Assembly (NCBI GenBank): GCA_021296265.1
Contig: JAGWAT010000003.1
Span: forward strand, 2,430-66,429
Length of the DNA: 64,000 nt
Source: Alphaproteobacteria bacterium
GTDB lineage: Bacteria > Pseudomonadota > Alphaproteobacteria > TMED109
Direction of reading: 5' to 3'
The notes beneath the pieces are model-generated. The model had not been told where the DNA came from. It did no database searches and was given only the letters and a program-made list of their open reading frames with translations. Positions 53,828 through 62,643 of the stretch are shown here, piece after piece (position 1 is the first letter of the stretch; each line of letters begins with the position of its first letter). Made by a program: the position numbers and the translations under genes.

Positions 53828-54613
53828 CTATCCGAAGCGACCGGTGATGTAATCCTGGGTCGACTGTTCAGATGGATTGGTGAAGATCTTCGGCGTCTCG
53901 TCGAACTCGATCAGCCGGCCCAGATTCAGGAAGGCGGTCCTCTGCGAAACTCGGGCCGCCTGCTGCATGTTGTGGGTCACGATGATGATCGTGTACTCCG
54001 ACCGAAGTTCGTCGATCAGCTCCTCAATGGTCGCCGTGGCGATCGGGTCTAGCGCCGAACACGGCTCATCCATCAGCAGCACGTCCGGTCGCACGGCGAT
54101 CGCCCGGGCGATGCACAGGCGCTGCTGCTGCCCGCCCGACAGGCTCGTTCCCGGCTCGTCGACGCGGTCCTTGACCTCGTCCCAGATTCCGGCCCGCCGC
54201 AGGCTGGTCTCGACGAGCTCGTCGAGGTCGCTGCGGGACGGCGCGAGACCGTGAAGCCGCGGACCGTAGGCGACATTGTCATAGACCGACTTGGGAAAAG
54301 GATTCGGTTTCTGGAACACCATGCCGATCCGCGAACGCAACTGGACGACATCCACGTCGGGACCGGCGATGTCGTTGCCGTCAAGCAGCATGCTTCCCAT
54401 CGTCTGGCAATTCTCGATCAGGTCGTTCATGCGGTTGAAACAGCGGAGAAGGGTCGACTTACCGCATCCGGACGGGCCAATGAACGCGGTAACCTCGCGC
54501 GGCAAGATGTCCAGGTCGACGTCGAACACCGCCTGTTTCTCGCCGTAGAAAACCGACACCTCGCGCGCCACCAGTTTCGACTGCGGGTTGGAAGGCACGC
54601 TTGCGGTCACCAT
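53828..54613 (-). CDS. pstB: Phosphate ABC transporter ATP-binding protein PstB
   Basis: A 261-residue ATPase of the Pst importer. Walker A is GPSGCGKST (about residues 45-53), Q-loop [14 protein letters not shown], signature [14 protein letters not shown], Walker [14 protein letters not shown], then the H-loop [13 protein letters not shown] 54613 was chosen because the open frame to 54736 adds unlike residues. It overlaps the pstA stop by 7 bases and is followed by phoU after 15. Confidence 0.96.
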   Translation of the reverse strand: MVTASVPSNPQSKLVAREVSVFYGEKQAVFDVDLDILPREVTAFIGPSGCGKSTLLRCFNRMNDLIENCQTMGSMLLDGNDIAGPDVDVVQLRSRIGMVFQKPNPFPKSVYDNVAYGPRLHGLAPSRSDLDELVETSLRRAGIWDEVKDRVDEPGTSLSGGQQQRLCIARAIAVRPDVLLMDEPCSALDPIATATIEELIDELRSEYTIIIVTHNMQQAARVSQRTAFLNLGRLIEFDETPKIFTNPSEQSTQDYITGRFG

Positions 54614-55875
54614 TGCTTCTCGAACTTTCGGCGGAGGTAGACGGCAAGCCCGTTCATCACGAGCAGGAATCCCAGGAGCACGATAATCGCAGCCGCTGTC
54701 TTTTCGGCAAAGCCGCGTTCCGGACTGTCGGCCCACAGATAGACCTGCGCTGGCAGCACCGTGGACGGATCGGTGAATCCGCCCGGAACCTCCGCGACGA
54801 AGGCGACCATTCCCATCATCAGCAGCGGCGCCGTTTCCCCCAGCGCCTGCGCCATGCCGATGATCGCGCCCGTCAGCGTGCCCGGCGCAGCCACCGGCAG
54901 CACGTGGTGGAAGATGGCCTGCACCCGGCTCGCCCCCAGCCCGATCGCCGCTTCGGCAAATGACGGCGGCACTGCCCGGATGGCCGCGCGCGAGGAGATG
55001 ATGATCGTCGGCAGCGTCATCAGGCTCAGCACGAGCCCGCCCGACACCGGCGCCGAACGCGGCAGACCGAACACGTTCAGGAACACCGCGAGGCCGAGCA
55101 GCCCGAAGACGATCGAGGGCACGGCGGCCAGATTGTTGATGTTGATTTCGATCAGCCGGGTAATCCGATTCCGGGGCGCGAACGCTTCGAGGTAGACGGC
55201 GGTCATCACGCCGACCGGGAACGACACGGCCAGGGTCACCAGCAGCGCCAGCGCCGAACCGACGATGGCGCCCAGAATCCCGGCTTCCTCCGGGTTGCGG
55301 CTGTCACCACGGGAGAAGAAGCTGCGGTTGAAACGCAGCGCGATGCGCCCGGCTTCCTCGAGCGCGGCGATGCGGGCCAGCGAGGCGTCCGAGATCGGGC
55401 GCTCCCCTTCCGGCAGCGCAGCGTCGATGCGCCCCTTGTAGAACTGGTCGACCGGATCCGACGCCAGCACCCACACGTCCTGCACGGTGCCGACGATGGC
55501 CGGGTCCGCCGCAATCGTCTCCCGCAGGACGAAGACCGTGCCGGCGCTCACCATGCCCGTCAGCGCACGCCGCTCGGCCCGCGAGCTGCCAGCGTCGGGA
55601 AAACGTTCCGCCAAGCTCGTGCGCAGGATCTTCCGGTAGCTTCCGGCCTCGATCAGCTCCTCGTCGAAATTGACCGTCAGCTGCACTTCGGTCTGCACGA
55701 AGCCCATGTAGCCCCGACTGACGATGTTGGCGAGAAACACGATCAGGAAACCGACCGCCGCCGAGATGGCAAGGATCCCGTACAGCTGGAACCGGCGTTC
55801 CGCCCGCTGGCGCCGCAGTAGCAGCCTGTTGGCTGCGGCCTGGGAGCTGATCGCCGTGGGGGCGGCGCTAGTCAT
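54607..55875 (-). CDS. pstA: Phosphate ABC transporter permease PstA
   Basis: A 422-residue permease, longer than the ~290-residue enteric PstA. The extra N-terminal ~190 residues (a DUF3333-like domain) have one membrane helix and a soluble periplasmic domain. The permease core then has six helices; the coupling-loop motif [20 protein letters not shown] precedes [19 protein letters not shown]. It overlaps the pstC stop by 8 bases and the pstB start by 7. The extended form is normal in alphaproteobacteria. Confidence 0.94.
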   Translation of the reverse strand: MTSAAPTAISSQAAANRLLLRRQRAERRFQLYGILAISAAVGFLIVFLANIVSRGYMGFVQTEVQLTVNFDEELIEAGSYRKILRTSLAERFPDAGSSRAERRALTGMVSAGTVFVLRETIAADPAIVGTVQDVWVLASDPVDQFYKGRIDAALPEGERPISDASLARIAALEEAGRIALRFNRSFFSRGDSRNPEEAGILGAIVGSALALLVTLAVSFPVGVMTAVYLEAFAPRNRITRLIEININNLAAVPSIVFGLLGLAVFLNVFGLPRSAPVSGGLVLSLMTLPTIIISSRAAIRAVPPSFAEAAIGLGASRVQAIFHHVLPVAAPGTLTGAIIGMAQALGETAPLLMMGMVAFVAEVPGGFTDPSTVLPAQVYLWADSPERGFAEKTAAAIIVLLGFLLVMNGLAVYLRRKFEKQW

Positions 55876-57217
55876 AGCGCTCGCTGTATTTCTGGACGAC
55901 CCGCAGTGCCACCACGTTGAGGGCCAAGGTCACGAAGAACAGCGTAAGCCCAAGGGCGAACGCCGCCATGGTCTTCTCGGAATCAAACTCGTGGTCGCCG
56001 ACCAGCAGCGTGGCGATCTGCACCGTCACCGTCGTCACCGCCTCGAACGGGTTGGCCGTCAGGTTGGCGGCCAGACCCGCCGCCATGACGACAATCATCG
56101 TTTCGCCGATCGCGCGCGAGATCGCGAGCATGAACGCGCCGACGATTCCCGGCGTGGCCGCCGGCAGGACCACGCGCTTGATCGTCTCCGAGGCCGTGGC
56201 GCCGAGGCCGTACGAACCCTCGCGGAGGGACATCGGGACCGACGTCATGATGTCGTCGGAGAGGGACGAAACGAACGGAATGATCATGATTCCCATGATC
56301 AGCCCTGCGGCCAGCGCGCTCTCCGAGGAGATGGTGAGGCCCAAGTCCACACCCAGGTTGCGCATGCTCGGCGCCAGCACGAGAGCCGCGAAGAACCCGT
56401 AGACGACCGTCGGGATCCCGGCGAGGATTTCGAGCAGCGGCTTGATCACCGCGCGGACCCGGGGATGGGCGTATTCCGCGAGGTAGATGGCTGACATCAA
56501 GCCGATCGGGCCCGCCACCAGCATGGCGATCACCGTGATCAGCAAAGTACCGGCAAACACCGGCACGGCCCCGAATGCGCCGGAGGCCGCCACCTGATCT
56601 TCGCGCAGCGCGATCTGCGGCGACCATTCGAGGCCGAAGAAAAACTCGAACGGGGAGACCAGTTGGAAGAAACGGAACGTCTCGACCACCAGGGACAGCA
56701 CGATCCCCACGGTCGTCAGGATCGCGATGATTGACGCGATGAACAGGGCGACGAGCAGGGCCGTCTCGACCCGGTCGCGCGCCGTCAGTTCCGGCCGGAT
56801 CCGCCGCCAGGCCCAGAAAAAGCCAAGTACGGACACTGCCGTCACCACGGCGAAGCGGGCAGCGGTGCTGAGATTCTCGAGCTTCAGGAGCAGTTCCACC
56901 GACGCCATGGGGACGTCCTCGGTCATCACGCCTGCAGCGGCATTCTCGATCGAAACGAACAAGAGCGTGGCTTCCGCACCTGACAGGCCCGAATGGTCGG
57001 AGAGGACGATGTTGCGGATGATCTGTCCGTCGATGACGGCCCACGCCGCACAGACGAGGGTAGCCGGCACCACGGTCCAGAGCGTCCCGTACCAGCCATA
57101 GTGCCCTGGCAGTCCCGGTAACGACTGCCCCGGGGCCGCGCCAATTCGCGCGCGCGAGGCATAGAACGCGCCGACACCGAATAGGACGATGATCAGGAGG
57201 GGCAGGTACGACAGCAT
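55868..57217 (-). CDS. pstC: Phosphate ABC transporter permease PstC
   Basis: A 449-residue permease, also longer than the ~320-residue enteric form, with an N-terminal extension holding extra helices (LLIIVLFGVGAFYASRA and WTVVPATLVCAAWAVID). The permease core includes GLMSAIYLAEYA, LEILAGIPTVVYGFFAALVL, and the coupling motif GSYGLGATASETIKRVVLP, followed by ATPGIVGAFMLAISRAIGET. It is 55 bases downstream of pstS, and a hairpin plus T-run lies in that gap. It overlaps pstA by 8 bases. Confidence 0.94.
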   Translation of the reverse strand: MLSYLPLLIIVLFGVGAFYASRARIGAAPGQSLPGLPGHYGWYGTLWTVVPATLVCAAWAVIDGQIIRNIVLSDHSGLSGAEATLLFVSIENAAAGVMTEDVPMASVELLLKLENLSTAARFAVVTAVSVLGFFWAWRRIRPELTARDRVETALLVALFIASIIAILTTVGIVLSLVVETFRFFQLVSPFEFFFGLEWSPQIALREDQVAASGAFGAVPVFAGTLLITVIAMLVAGPIGLMSAIYLAEYAHPRVRAVIKPLLEILAGIPTVVYGFFAALVLAPSMRNLGVDLGLTISSESALAAGLIMGIMIIPFVSSLSDDIMTSVPMSLREGSYGLGATASETIKRVVLPAATPGIVGAFMLAISRAIGETMIVVMAAGLAANLTANPFEAVTTVTVQIATLLVGDHEFDSEKTMAAFALGLTLFFVTLALNVVALRVVQKYSERYD

Positions 57218-57223
57218 GCGACG

Positions 57224-57257
57224 AAAAGGGGGCGGCGCGAAGGCTTCGGCCGCCCCC
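57224..57257 (-). terminator. Hairpin with T-run between pstS and pstC (attenuating terminator)
   Basis: On the transcribed minus strand a nine-base perfect GC stem (plus-strand GGGGGCGGC at 57228-57236 pairing with GCCGCCCCC at 57249-57257) closes a 12-base loop and is followed by four T (plus-strand AAAA at 57224-57227). It starts 16 bases after the pstS stop and ends just before the pstC ATG. It fits a leaky intrinsic terminator. Such elements let a periplasmic binding protein be made in excess over its membrane subunits. Confidence 0.7.
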
Positions 57258-57272
57258 CTTGGTAAGTGGTGG

Positions 57273-58322
57273 CTAGAGGCTCTCTAGCGGGGTCAGATTA
57301 ACGGCATTGTCGCCAAACTGCGCCCGCTCGTCGGTCGGCAGGGGGATCAAGCCCCGGTCGGTCAGATAGCCCTCGTCACCCCACGCGTCGTCGCTGGTAA
57401 ACGCGGCGACGTATTCGCGGATTCCGGGGATCACGTCCACGTGCGCTTTCTTCACGTAGAAGTAGAGCGGGCGGGACACCGGGTAGGCACGGGTGGCGAT
57501 GTTCTCGAACTCCGGCGCCACCCCGTCGATTGATGCGCCCTTCACGGTGTCGCGGTTCTGGTCCAGGAAGGAGAACCCGAAGACTCCGAAGGCATTGGGA
57601 TTCTCCGCCAGCTTCTGAACGATCAGGTTATCGTTCTCACCGGCCTCGATGTAGGCCCCGTCTTCGCGAATGCCGCGGCAGATCGCCTTGTAGCGGTTCT
57701 TGTCTTCCTTCTTGATGGCCTTCAGCCCCGGGAACGTCTTGCAGCCGCCCTCGATCGCGAGCTCGTTGAAGGCGTCCCGCGTGCCGGAGGTCGGCGGCGG
57801 GCCGAGCACCTCGATGGCAGTGTTGGGCAGGGAGGGGTCGACGTCCGACCACAGTTGGTTCGGATTGTCGACCAGCTGCCCGCCTTCCTGATTACCCTCG
57901 GGCACCTGCTTGGCGAGGGCAAGGAACAGGTGGCGCAGCGTGAGCTGTATCTCGGCGCCGGCCTTGGCATTGGCAATGACGATGCCGTCGTAGCCGATCT
58001 TGATCTCGACGACGTCCATGACGCCGTTCTCGCGACACTTCTCGAGCTCGCTGCTCTTCATGCGGCGAGAAGCGTTGGTGATGTCCGGATGCTCGGTTCC
58101 GAGGCCGGCGCAGAAGAGCTTCATGCCCCCGCCGGACCCGGTGGATTCAATCTTGGGGATCTTGAAGTCGGAACCCCGGCCGAAGGTCTCCGCGACCACG
58201 GTCGCGAAGGGATAGACGGTCGAGGATCCAACGACGTTGATCTGGTCGCGTGCCTGAGCGGCGCTGGCCACGGCGACGACGGCGCCGGCGACGAAGACCG
58301 CAGCGACGAGACGATTGTGCAT
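57273..58322 (-). CDS. pstS: Phosphate ABC transporter substrate-binding protein PstS
   Basis: A 349-residue periplasmic binding protein. The signal peptide (LVAAVFVAGAVVAVASAAQA) ends at ARDQINVVGSSTVYPFA, whose Ser/Thr cluster binds phosphate. Further ligand segments are ESTGSGGGMKLFCAGL and GPPPTSGTRDAFNE with the conserved Arg and Asp. ATG 58322 was chosen because residues upstream (frame open to 58376) lack a signal sequence. It follows phoR by 110 bases, a gap that holds the candidate Pho box. Confidence 0.95.
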   Translation of the reverse strand: MHNRLVAAVFVAGAVVAVASAAQARDQINVVGSSTVYPFATVVAETFGRGSDFKIPKIESTGSGGGMKLFCAGLGTEHPDITNASRRMKSSELEKCRENGVMDVVEIKIGYDGIVIANAKAGAEIQLTLRHLFLALAKQVPEGNQEGGQLVDNPNQLWSDVDPSLPNTAIEVLGPPPTSGTRDAFNELAIEGGCKTFPGLKAIKKEDKNRYKAICRGIREDGAYIEAGENDNLIVQKLAENPNAFGVFGFSFLDQNRDTVKGASIDGVAPEFENIATRAYPVSRPLYFYVKKAHVDVIPGIREYVAAFTSDDAWGDEGYLTDRGLIPLPTDERAQFGDNAVNLTPLESL

Positions 58323-58414
58323 GGTGCGAAATGCTCCCAAAGACGCTGAGGGGCCAATCCGGCCCGTTGCCGTCATTGGTACGGGACCCAGCCACGTCTA
58401 ATTGTGTATGGAAT

Positions 58415-58432
58415 ACGAAAATTATGTGACGG
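58415..58432 (-). promoter_or_regulatory. Candidate Pho box upstream of pstS
   Basis: On the minus strand CCGTCAC-ATAA-TTTTCGT partly fits the two seven-base halves of a Pho box (CTGTCAT, 4-base spacer, CTGTCAT): 5 of 7 in the first half and 4 of 7 in the second. It lies 93 bases before the pstS ATG and overlaps the end of phoR. A perfect odd palindrome, ATGTGAC-G-GTCACAT, at 58424-58438 overlaps it. Position is sensible for PhoB but the match is weak. Confidence 0.35.
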
Positions 58433-59779
58433 TCACATCGGATGCGCCGCCGCCGCCGGGCCTTCGAACGTCACGCTGATCGCGCAACCGACGCCGGGCT
58501 CGCTGCACACATCCAGGGCGGCGCCATGTCGACGGGCGACGTGCTTCACGATCGCGAGCCCTAGGCCATGGCCGGGGATCCGCCGATTGCGGGCCTGGGC
58601 CGACCGGTAGAAGCGCTCGAACACGCGGTCCGTTTCTCCCGGCGGAATGCCTTCGCCGTCGTCGGTCACGGTGATTCGGGGCGGGTTCGCGCCCACCTCG
58701 ACGCCGATGTGCCCGTCTTCGTTGCCATGCTTGATCGCGTTGCTGAGCAGGTTGGTCAGCAACTGGCGCAGTTGTTCGGCGTCCCCGGTGACCGTCACTG
58801 GATCGCTTGGCACCTCGACATTGACGCGCGTCGATCGCACCGCCGCCTGCCACGCCAGATCCTCCGCGACCTCGCGGGTCAGCGGCACCAGGTCCACCTG
58901 CCCTTCGGGCGGGAAGGCCTCGCTCATCTCCACCGCCGACAGATGGATCATGTCGTCCACCAGCTTCACCATCCGGCTCGCCTGCTTGCCGAGCCGGTCC
59001 AGGTAGAGCTCCTGCACCTCGGGGTCATCCCGCCCGGGCCCTTGCAGCGTTTCCACCATGCCGAGAATCGCTGTCAACGGTGTGCGGAATTCGTGGCTGG
59101 CGTTGGCCAGGAACGTGGTCCTGGCAGTCTCGCGCGGCGTGCTGTCGGCGAGCCCCTGACAGATCATCACGCGCCGCGGCGGCGCACCGGCATCCCGATC
59201 GAACGGATGGACCGACACCTGGTGCAGGGCCCCGTCCTCCGCCGGAAGACGACACTGGATCGTCTGGGCCGTGCCGCTGTCCCCGGCCGCATCGAACGCC
59301 TGCAGGCAATCCGGTACCCGAGTGAGTTCCGGCAGCGCATGACCGGACGGGGATTTCTCGAACAATTTTGTCGCGGCGGCATTGGCGTGGGTCACGCGAC
59401 CATTGGGAGTCAGCGTCATCACCGGCATGGGCAACGCCTCCAGGAGTGCGTGGATGAACTGGTCGCGCTCGGCGACCCCGGCGCGGACCCGGCCCACTTC
59501 GGACTCCAGTTGGGCGAGATGCCGGGAAAGTTCCCGCAGACCGCCGGACAGGACATCGGCATGCGCTCCGGTCTCGCCATCGCGCATCGCCCGGATCCAT
59601 CGGACCAGCCGCGCCGCATCGCGCACCTGCACGAGGGCCGCGCCGGCACCGAGCAGGAGCGTGGCTGCCCAGATTCCGGCAGCTACCTGCCAGTCCAACA
59701 GCCCGGCGGCCGCCACGGCCAGCAACACGGCAGTCGCCGGGGCGGCGGTGCGCAACACCGCACGGATCAGCTCGGCCAT
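58433..59779 (-). CDS. phoR: Phosphate regulon sensor histidine kinase PhoR
   Basis: About 448 residues, an inner-membrane sensor kinase. Two hydrophobic helices (about 13-30 and 33-53) are followed by a PAS domain (DQFIHALLEALPMPVMTLTP). The HisKA phospho-acceptor is in TFLANASHEFRTPLTAILG (His about 229-231). HATPase motifs are the N-box LLSNAIKHGNEDGHI, DDGEGIPPGETDRVFERFYR and GHGLGLAIVKHVARRHGA. There is no large periplasmic domain, as usual for PhoR, which reads Pst activity through PhoU. An ATG at 59779 and a GTG at 59785 both fit. It is 18-24 bases after maeB. Confidence 0.93.
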   Translation of the reverse strand: MAELIRAVLRTAAPATAVLLAVAAAGLLDWQVAAGIWAATLLLGAGAALVQVRDAARLVRWIRAMRDGETGAHADVLSGGLRELSRHLAQLESEVGRVRAGVAERDQFIHALLEALPMPVMTLTPNGRVTHANAAATKLFEKSPSGHALPELTRVPDCLQAFDAAGDSGTAQTIQCRLPAEDGALHQVSVHPFDRDAGAPPRRVMICQGLADSTPRETARTTFLANASHEFRTPLTAILGMVETLQGPGRDDPEVQELYLDRLGKQASRMVKLVDDMIHLSAVEMSEAFPPEGQVDLVPLTREVAEDLAWQAAVRSTRVNVEVPSDPVTVTGDAEQLRQLLTNLLSNAIKHGNEDGHIGVEVGANPPRITVTDDGEGIPPGETDRVFERFYRSAQARNRRIPGHGLGLAIVKHVARRHGAALDVCSEPGVGCAISVTFEGPAAAAHPM

Positions 59780-59803
59780 CGGCACGGAGTTGCGCCTCCC
59801 GCC

Positions 59804-62077
59804 TTAGTCCCCGTCTTCCACTCCGTGCGCCGCGAGGATGCCGGCCGTCACGATTTCCGACACGCGCGCGCCCATCCGGGTGATCTGCGCCGAGTGCGTG
59901 AGGCCCGTCAGCATGGGGCCCAGGATCTGGCACCCGCCCGTCTCGCACAGGAGGTGGACGGCGATGCTGGCAGCGTGCAGACCCGGCATCACCAGCACGT
60001 TGGCCGGCCCATTCAGTCGGCAGATCGGGTAATGCTCTTGCAGGTCCGTCCGCAGCGCGATGTCCGGGGCCATCTCGCCGTCGTAGGCGAAGTCGGCTTC
60101 GCGCTCGTCGAGGATTTCAACGGCCCGGCGTACCCGCCCGGTCTCTGGACTCATCGGCTGGCCGAAATTCGCAAATGACAGCAAGGCAACCTTCGGTTCA
60201 TGGCCGAAACGCCGCGCCGCCAACGCCGCGCCGACCGCGATGTCGGCAAGCTGTGACGGCGACGGGGTTTCGTGGATCGTGCTGTCGGCGATGAACAGGG
60301 TCCGCCCCCCGGTAACCGCGATCGAGAGGCCGAAGATCTCGCCGTTGGCCGGCGGGTCGATGACGCGACGGATGTCGGCGAGTGCCGAATAGTGATTCCG
60401 GGTCGTACCAGTGACCAGCGCATCCGCATCGCCGAGCGCGACCGCGCAGGCCGAAAACACATTGCGGTTGCGGTTGACCAGGCGCTGGCAATCGCGGCGC
60501 AAGTACCCCCGGCGGGCAAGGCGCCCGTAAAGGAAATCCGTGTAGGCATCGGTCCGCTGGCTGACGGCGGCGTTGAGGATCTCGAGTCCGGTGGCCGAGC
60601 GGATGCCCAGCTGGTCCATGCTGGCCAACACGCGTTCTTCGTTGCCCACGAGAACCGGCGTGCCGTACCCCTCGTCTCGCCAGCGCGCTGCCGCGCGGAT
60701 CATCCGGCTCTCGTCGCCTTCGGCAAACACCATGCGGCGCGGGGTGGCCCGCACGCGATCGCCCAGCACCTGCATGAACGAGGCGGTCCGGTCCAGCCGC
60801 GTCGCCAGAGTGCGCTGGTACTCGCCGGAGTCGCGGATCGGCCGCTTGGCCACGCCCGAGGCGATCGCGGCCTCGGCAACCGCCGGCGGGATCTGCGTGA
60901 TCAGCCGCGGATCAAACGGCTTGGGAATGATGTGTTCCGGGCCATAACGGAGCGCCCGGTCAGCATAAGCAGCCGCCACCTCGTCGGGGACATCCTCGCG
61001 CGCGAGCGCGGCCAAGGCCTCGGTGGCGGCAATCTTCATCTCCATGTTGATCGTGGAAGCCCGCACGTCCAGGGCGCCCCGGAAGATGTACGGGAACCCC
61101 AGGACATTGTTGACTTGGTTCGGGTAATCGGAACGACCGGTCGCGACAATCGCGTCCTCGCGCACCTCGGCCAGATGCTCGGGCCGGATTTCGGGGTCCG
61201 GGTTGGCCATTGCAAACACGACCGGCTTGGCGGCCATCGACCGCATCATGTCAGCGGTAAAGGCCCCCTTGGCCGACAGCCCGAACGCCACGTCCGCGCC
61301 CTTCAACGCATCCGCCAGCGTCCGCGCGCTGGTGCGGACAGCATGGCCCGACTTCCACTGGTTGAGCCCGTCCCGCCCCTGATAGATGACCCCGGTGCGA
61401 TCACACAGAATGATGCTGCCTGGCTGGCAGCCCATGGCCTGGAGCAGTTCGGCACACGCGATCCCCGCCGCGCCGGCGCCGTTGATCACGATGCGCGTGT
61501 CCGCAAGCGTCCGCCCGGTCAGATCGAGCGCGTTCAGCAGGCCGGCCACCGCGATGATCGCCGTTCCGTGCTGATCGTCATGAAAGACCGGAATGTCCAG
61601 TACGGCCGACAGCTGCTGCTCGATGATGAAACACTCGGGCGCCTTGATGTCCTCAAGGTTGATTCCGCCCCAGCTGTGGGCAACCAGGTGAACCGTCTGG
61701 ACGAACTTGTCCACGTCTTCCGTATCGACTTCGATATCGATGGCGTCGATGTCCGCAAAGCGCTTGAACAGGACCGCCTTGCCCTCCATCACGGGTTTGG
61801 AGGCCAAGGCACCGAGATTGCCGAGACCCAGCACGGCACTGCCGTTCGAGATCACGGCGACGGTGTTGCCCTTGGACGTCAGGTCGAATGCCGCCGCGGG
61901 GTCGCGTTCGATCTCCAGACAGGGAATGGCGACACCGGGTGAGTACGCGAGGGAGAGGTCCCGGGCCGTTACCAGCGGCTTGGTGGGAGCGATTTCCAGC
62001 TTGCCCGGCTTGCCACGGCGATGAAATTCGAGAGCCTCTTCGGTGGTGTAGCTGTGCAGCGGCGTCTGATCGATCAT
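59804..62077 (-). CDS. maeB: NADP-dependent malic enzyme with phosphotransacetylase-like domain
   Basis: About 757 residues. The N-terminal malic domain has the DLSLAYSPGVAIPCLEI segment with the catalytic Tyr/Lys region, then KGNTVAVISNGSAVLGLGN, VMEGKAVLFKRFADIDAIDI and VFHDDQHGTA. The NAD domain has VINGAGAAGIACAELL. The C-terminal ~330 residues are a phosphotransacetylase-like domain (MVFAEGDESRMIRAAARW near 435), which in this family is regulatory. It turns malate into pyruvate, CO2 and NAD(P)H. ATG 62077 fits relatives; a GTG at 62116 preceded by AGGACAGGG is an alternative. It is divergent from the small membrane peptide. Confidence 0.93.
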   Translation of the reverse strand: MIDQTPLHSYTTEEALEFHRRGKPGKLEIAPTKPLVTARDLSLAYSPGVAIPCLEIERDPAAAFDLTSKGNTVAVISNGSAVLGLGNLGALASKPVMEGKAVLFKRFADIDAIDIEVDTEDVDKFVQTVHLVAHSWGGINLEDIKAPECFIIEQQLSAVLDIPVFHDDQHGTAIIAVAGLLNALDLTGRTLADTRIVINGAGAAGIACAELLQAMGCQPGSIILCDRTGVIYQGRDGLNQWKSGHAVRTSARTLADALKGADVAFGLSAKGAFTADMMRSMAAKPVVFAMANPDPEIRPEHLAEVREDAIVATGRSDYPNQVNNVLGFPYIFRGALDVRASTINMEMKIAATEALAALAREDVPDEVAAAYADRALRYGPEHIIPKPFDPRLITQIPPAVAEAAIASGVAKRPIRDSGEYQRTLATRLDRTASFMQVLGDRVRATPRRMVFAEGDESRMIRAAARWRDEGYGTPVLVGNEERVLASMDQLGIRSATGLEILNAAVSQRTDAYTDFLYGRLARRGYLRRDCQRLVNRNRNVFSACAVALGDADALVTGTTRNHYSALADIRRVIDPPANGEIFGLSIAVTGGRTLFIADSTIHETPSPSQLADIAVGAALAARRFGHEPKVALLSFANFGQPMSPETGRVRRAVEILDEREADFAYDGEMAPDIALRTDLQEHYPICRLNGPANVLVMPGLHAASIAVHLLCETGGCQILGPMLTGLTHSAQITRMGARVSEIVTAGILAAHGVEDGD

Positions 62078-62487
62078 GTGCGATTCGGGCTTCGTTGGGC
62101 CGAACTGGCCGGCCACGCGCCCTGTCCTGCCTTTGGGAAATCCAGGGCGTCCGGGTACAACACCCGGAGGCGGGTCGCACCTCTGCCCTGCGGGCAGGCA
62201 GGCAACCAGATCCGGCCCAAGCGCCTCATTGCATCGCGCATCGTAGCGAAATCTCGGTGCCGGTGCCGGTCGGCGCAGGTTGGGCTACCCTGCCCAACCG
62301 CCGGATCGTGTTTCGTCGGGCTCGCGCCGGTGGTCACGAACGCGAACGCCCCGAACCGGGGCGCGCCGGGTTTGAGGGTCGGCTGCGTGCCTTGAAACTT
62401 CTGGGGCCGGCTTCCATCCTGCGCGTAGCTGGCCCCGTTTCGCGGGCGAGCCGTACCGTGCAGCAACGCCGACGACAGGGAATTCTC
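62078..62487. other. Divergent region between maeB and the small membrane peptide
   Basis: About 400 bases. The long plus-strand frames crossing this stretch are not family-like. It should hold divergent promoters; I see no strong hexamers. GCAGGCAGGC near 62194-62203 is a short direct repeat. An AGGG at 62477-62480 is the likely ribosome site of the next small gene. Confidence 0.3.
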
Positions 62488-62595
62488 ATGGCTAATTCTC
62501 CTTCCAACGACCGGAGCCTGGTTTGGGTCACGATCGGCACGATCCTGTTCGCCGCAGTCGCGATCTACGTGCTGGTACAGGTTCTCAACTACTGA
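62488..62595 (+). CDS. Small single-helix membrane peptide (35 residues)
   Basis: A 35-residue reading frame. A polar start (MANSPSNDRS) is followed by one membrane helix (VWVTIGTILFAAVAIYVLVQ) and the tail VLNY. AGGG at 62477-62480 lies 7 bases before the ATG. It sits 48 bases before pepA on the same strand. Its composition, a clean helix and a correctly placed ribosome site suggest a true gene. No family is recognised. Small membrane proteins often regulate a neighbouring membrane complex. Confidence 0.5.
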   Translation: MANSPSNDRSLVWVTIGTILFAAVAIYVLVQVLNY

Positions 62596-62643
62596 TTTCG
62601 AAACGCGCCGGCCGCCAGCCGGCCCACCATCGGAACTTCGCCC

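Noticed and set aside
58424-58438. ATGTGACGGTCACAT as a CRP/FNR-type site
   Set aside because: The TGTGA and TCACA halves are only 3 bases apart; the classical site needs 6.
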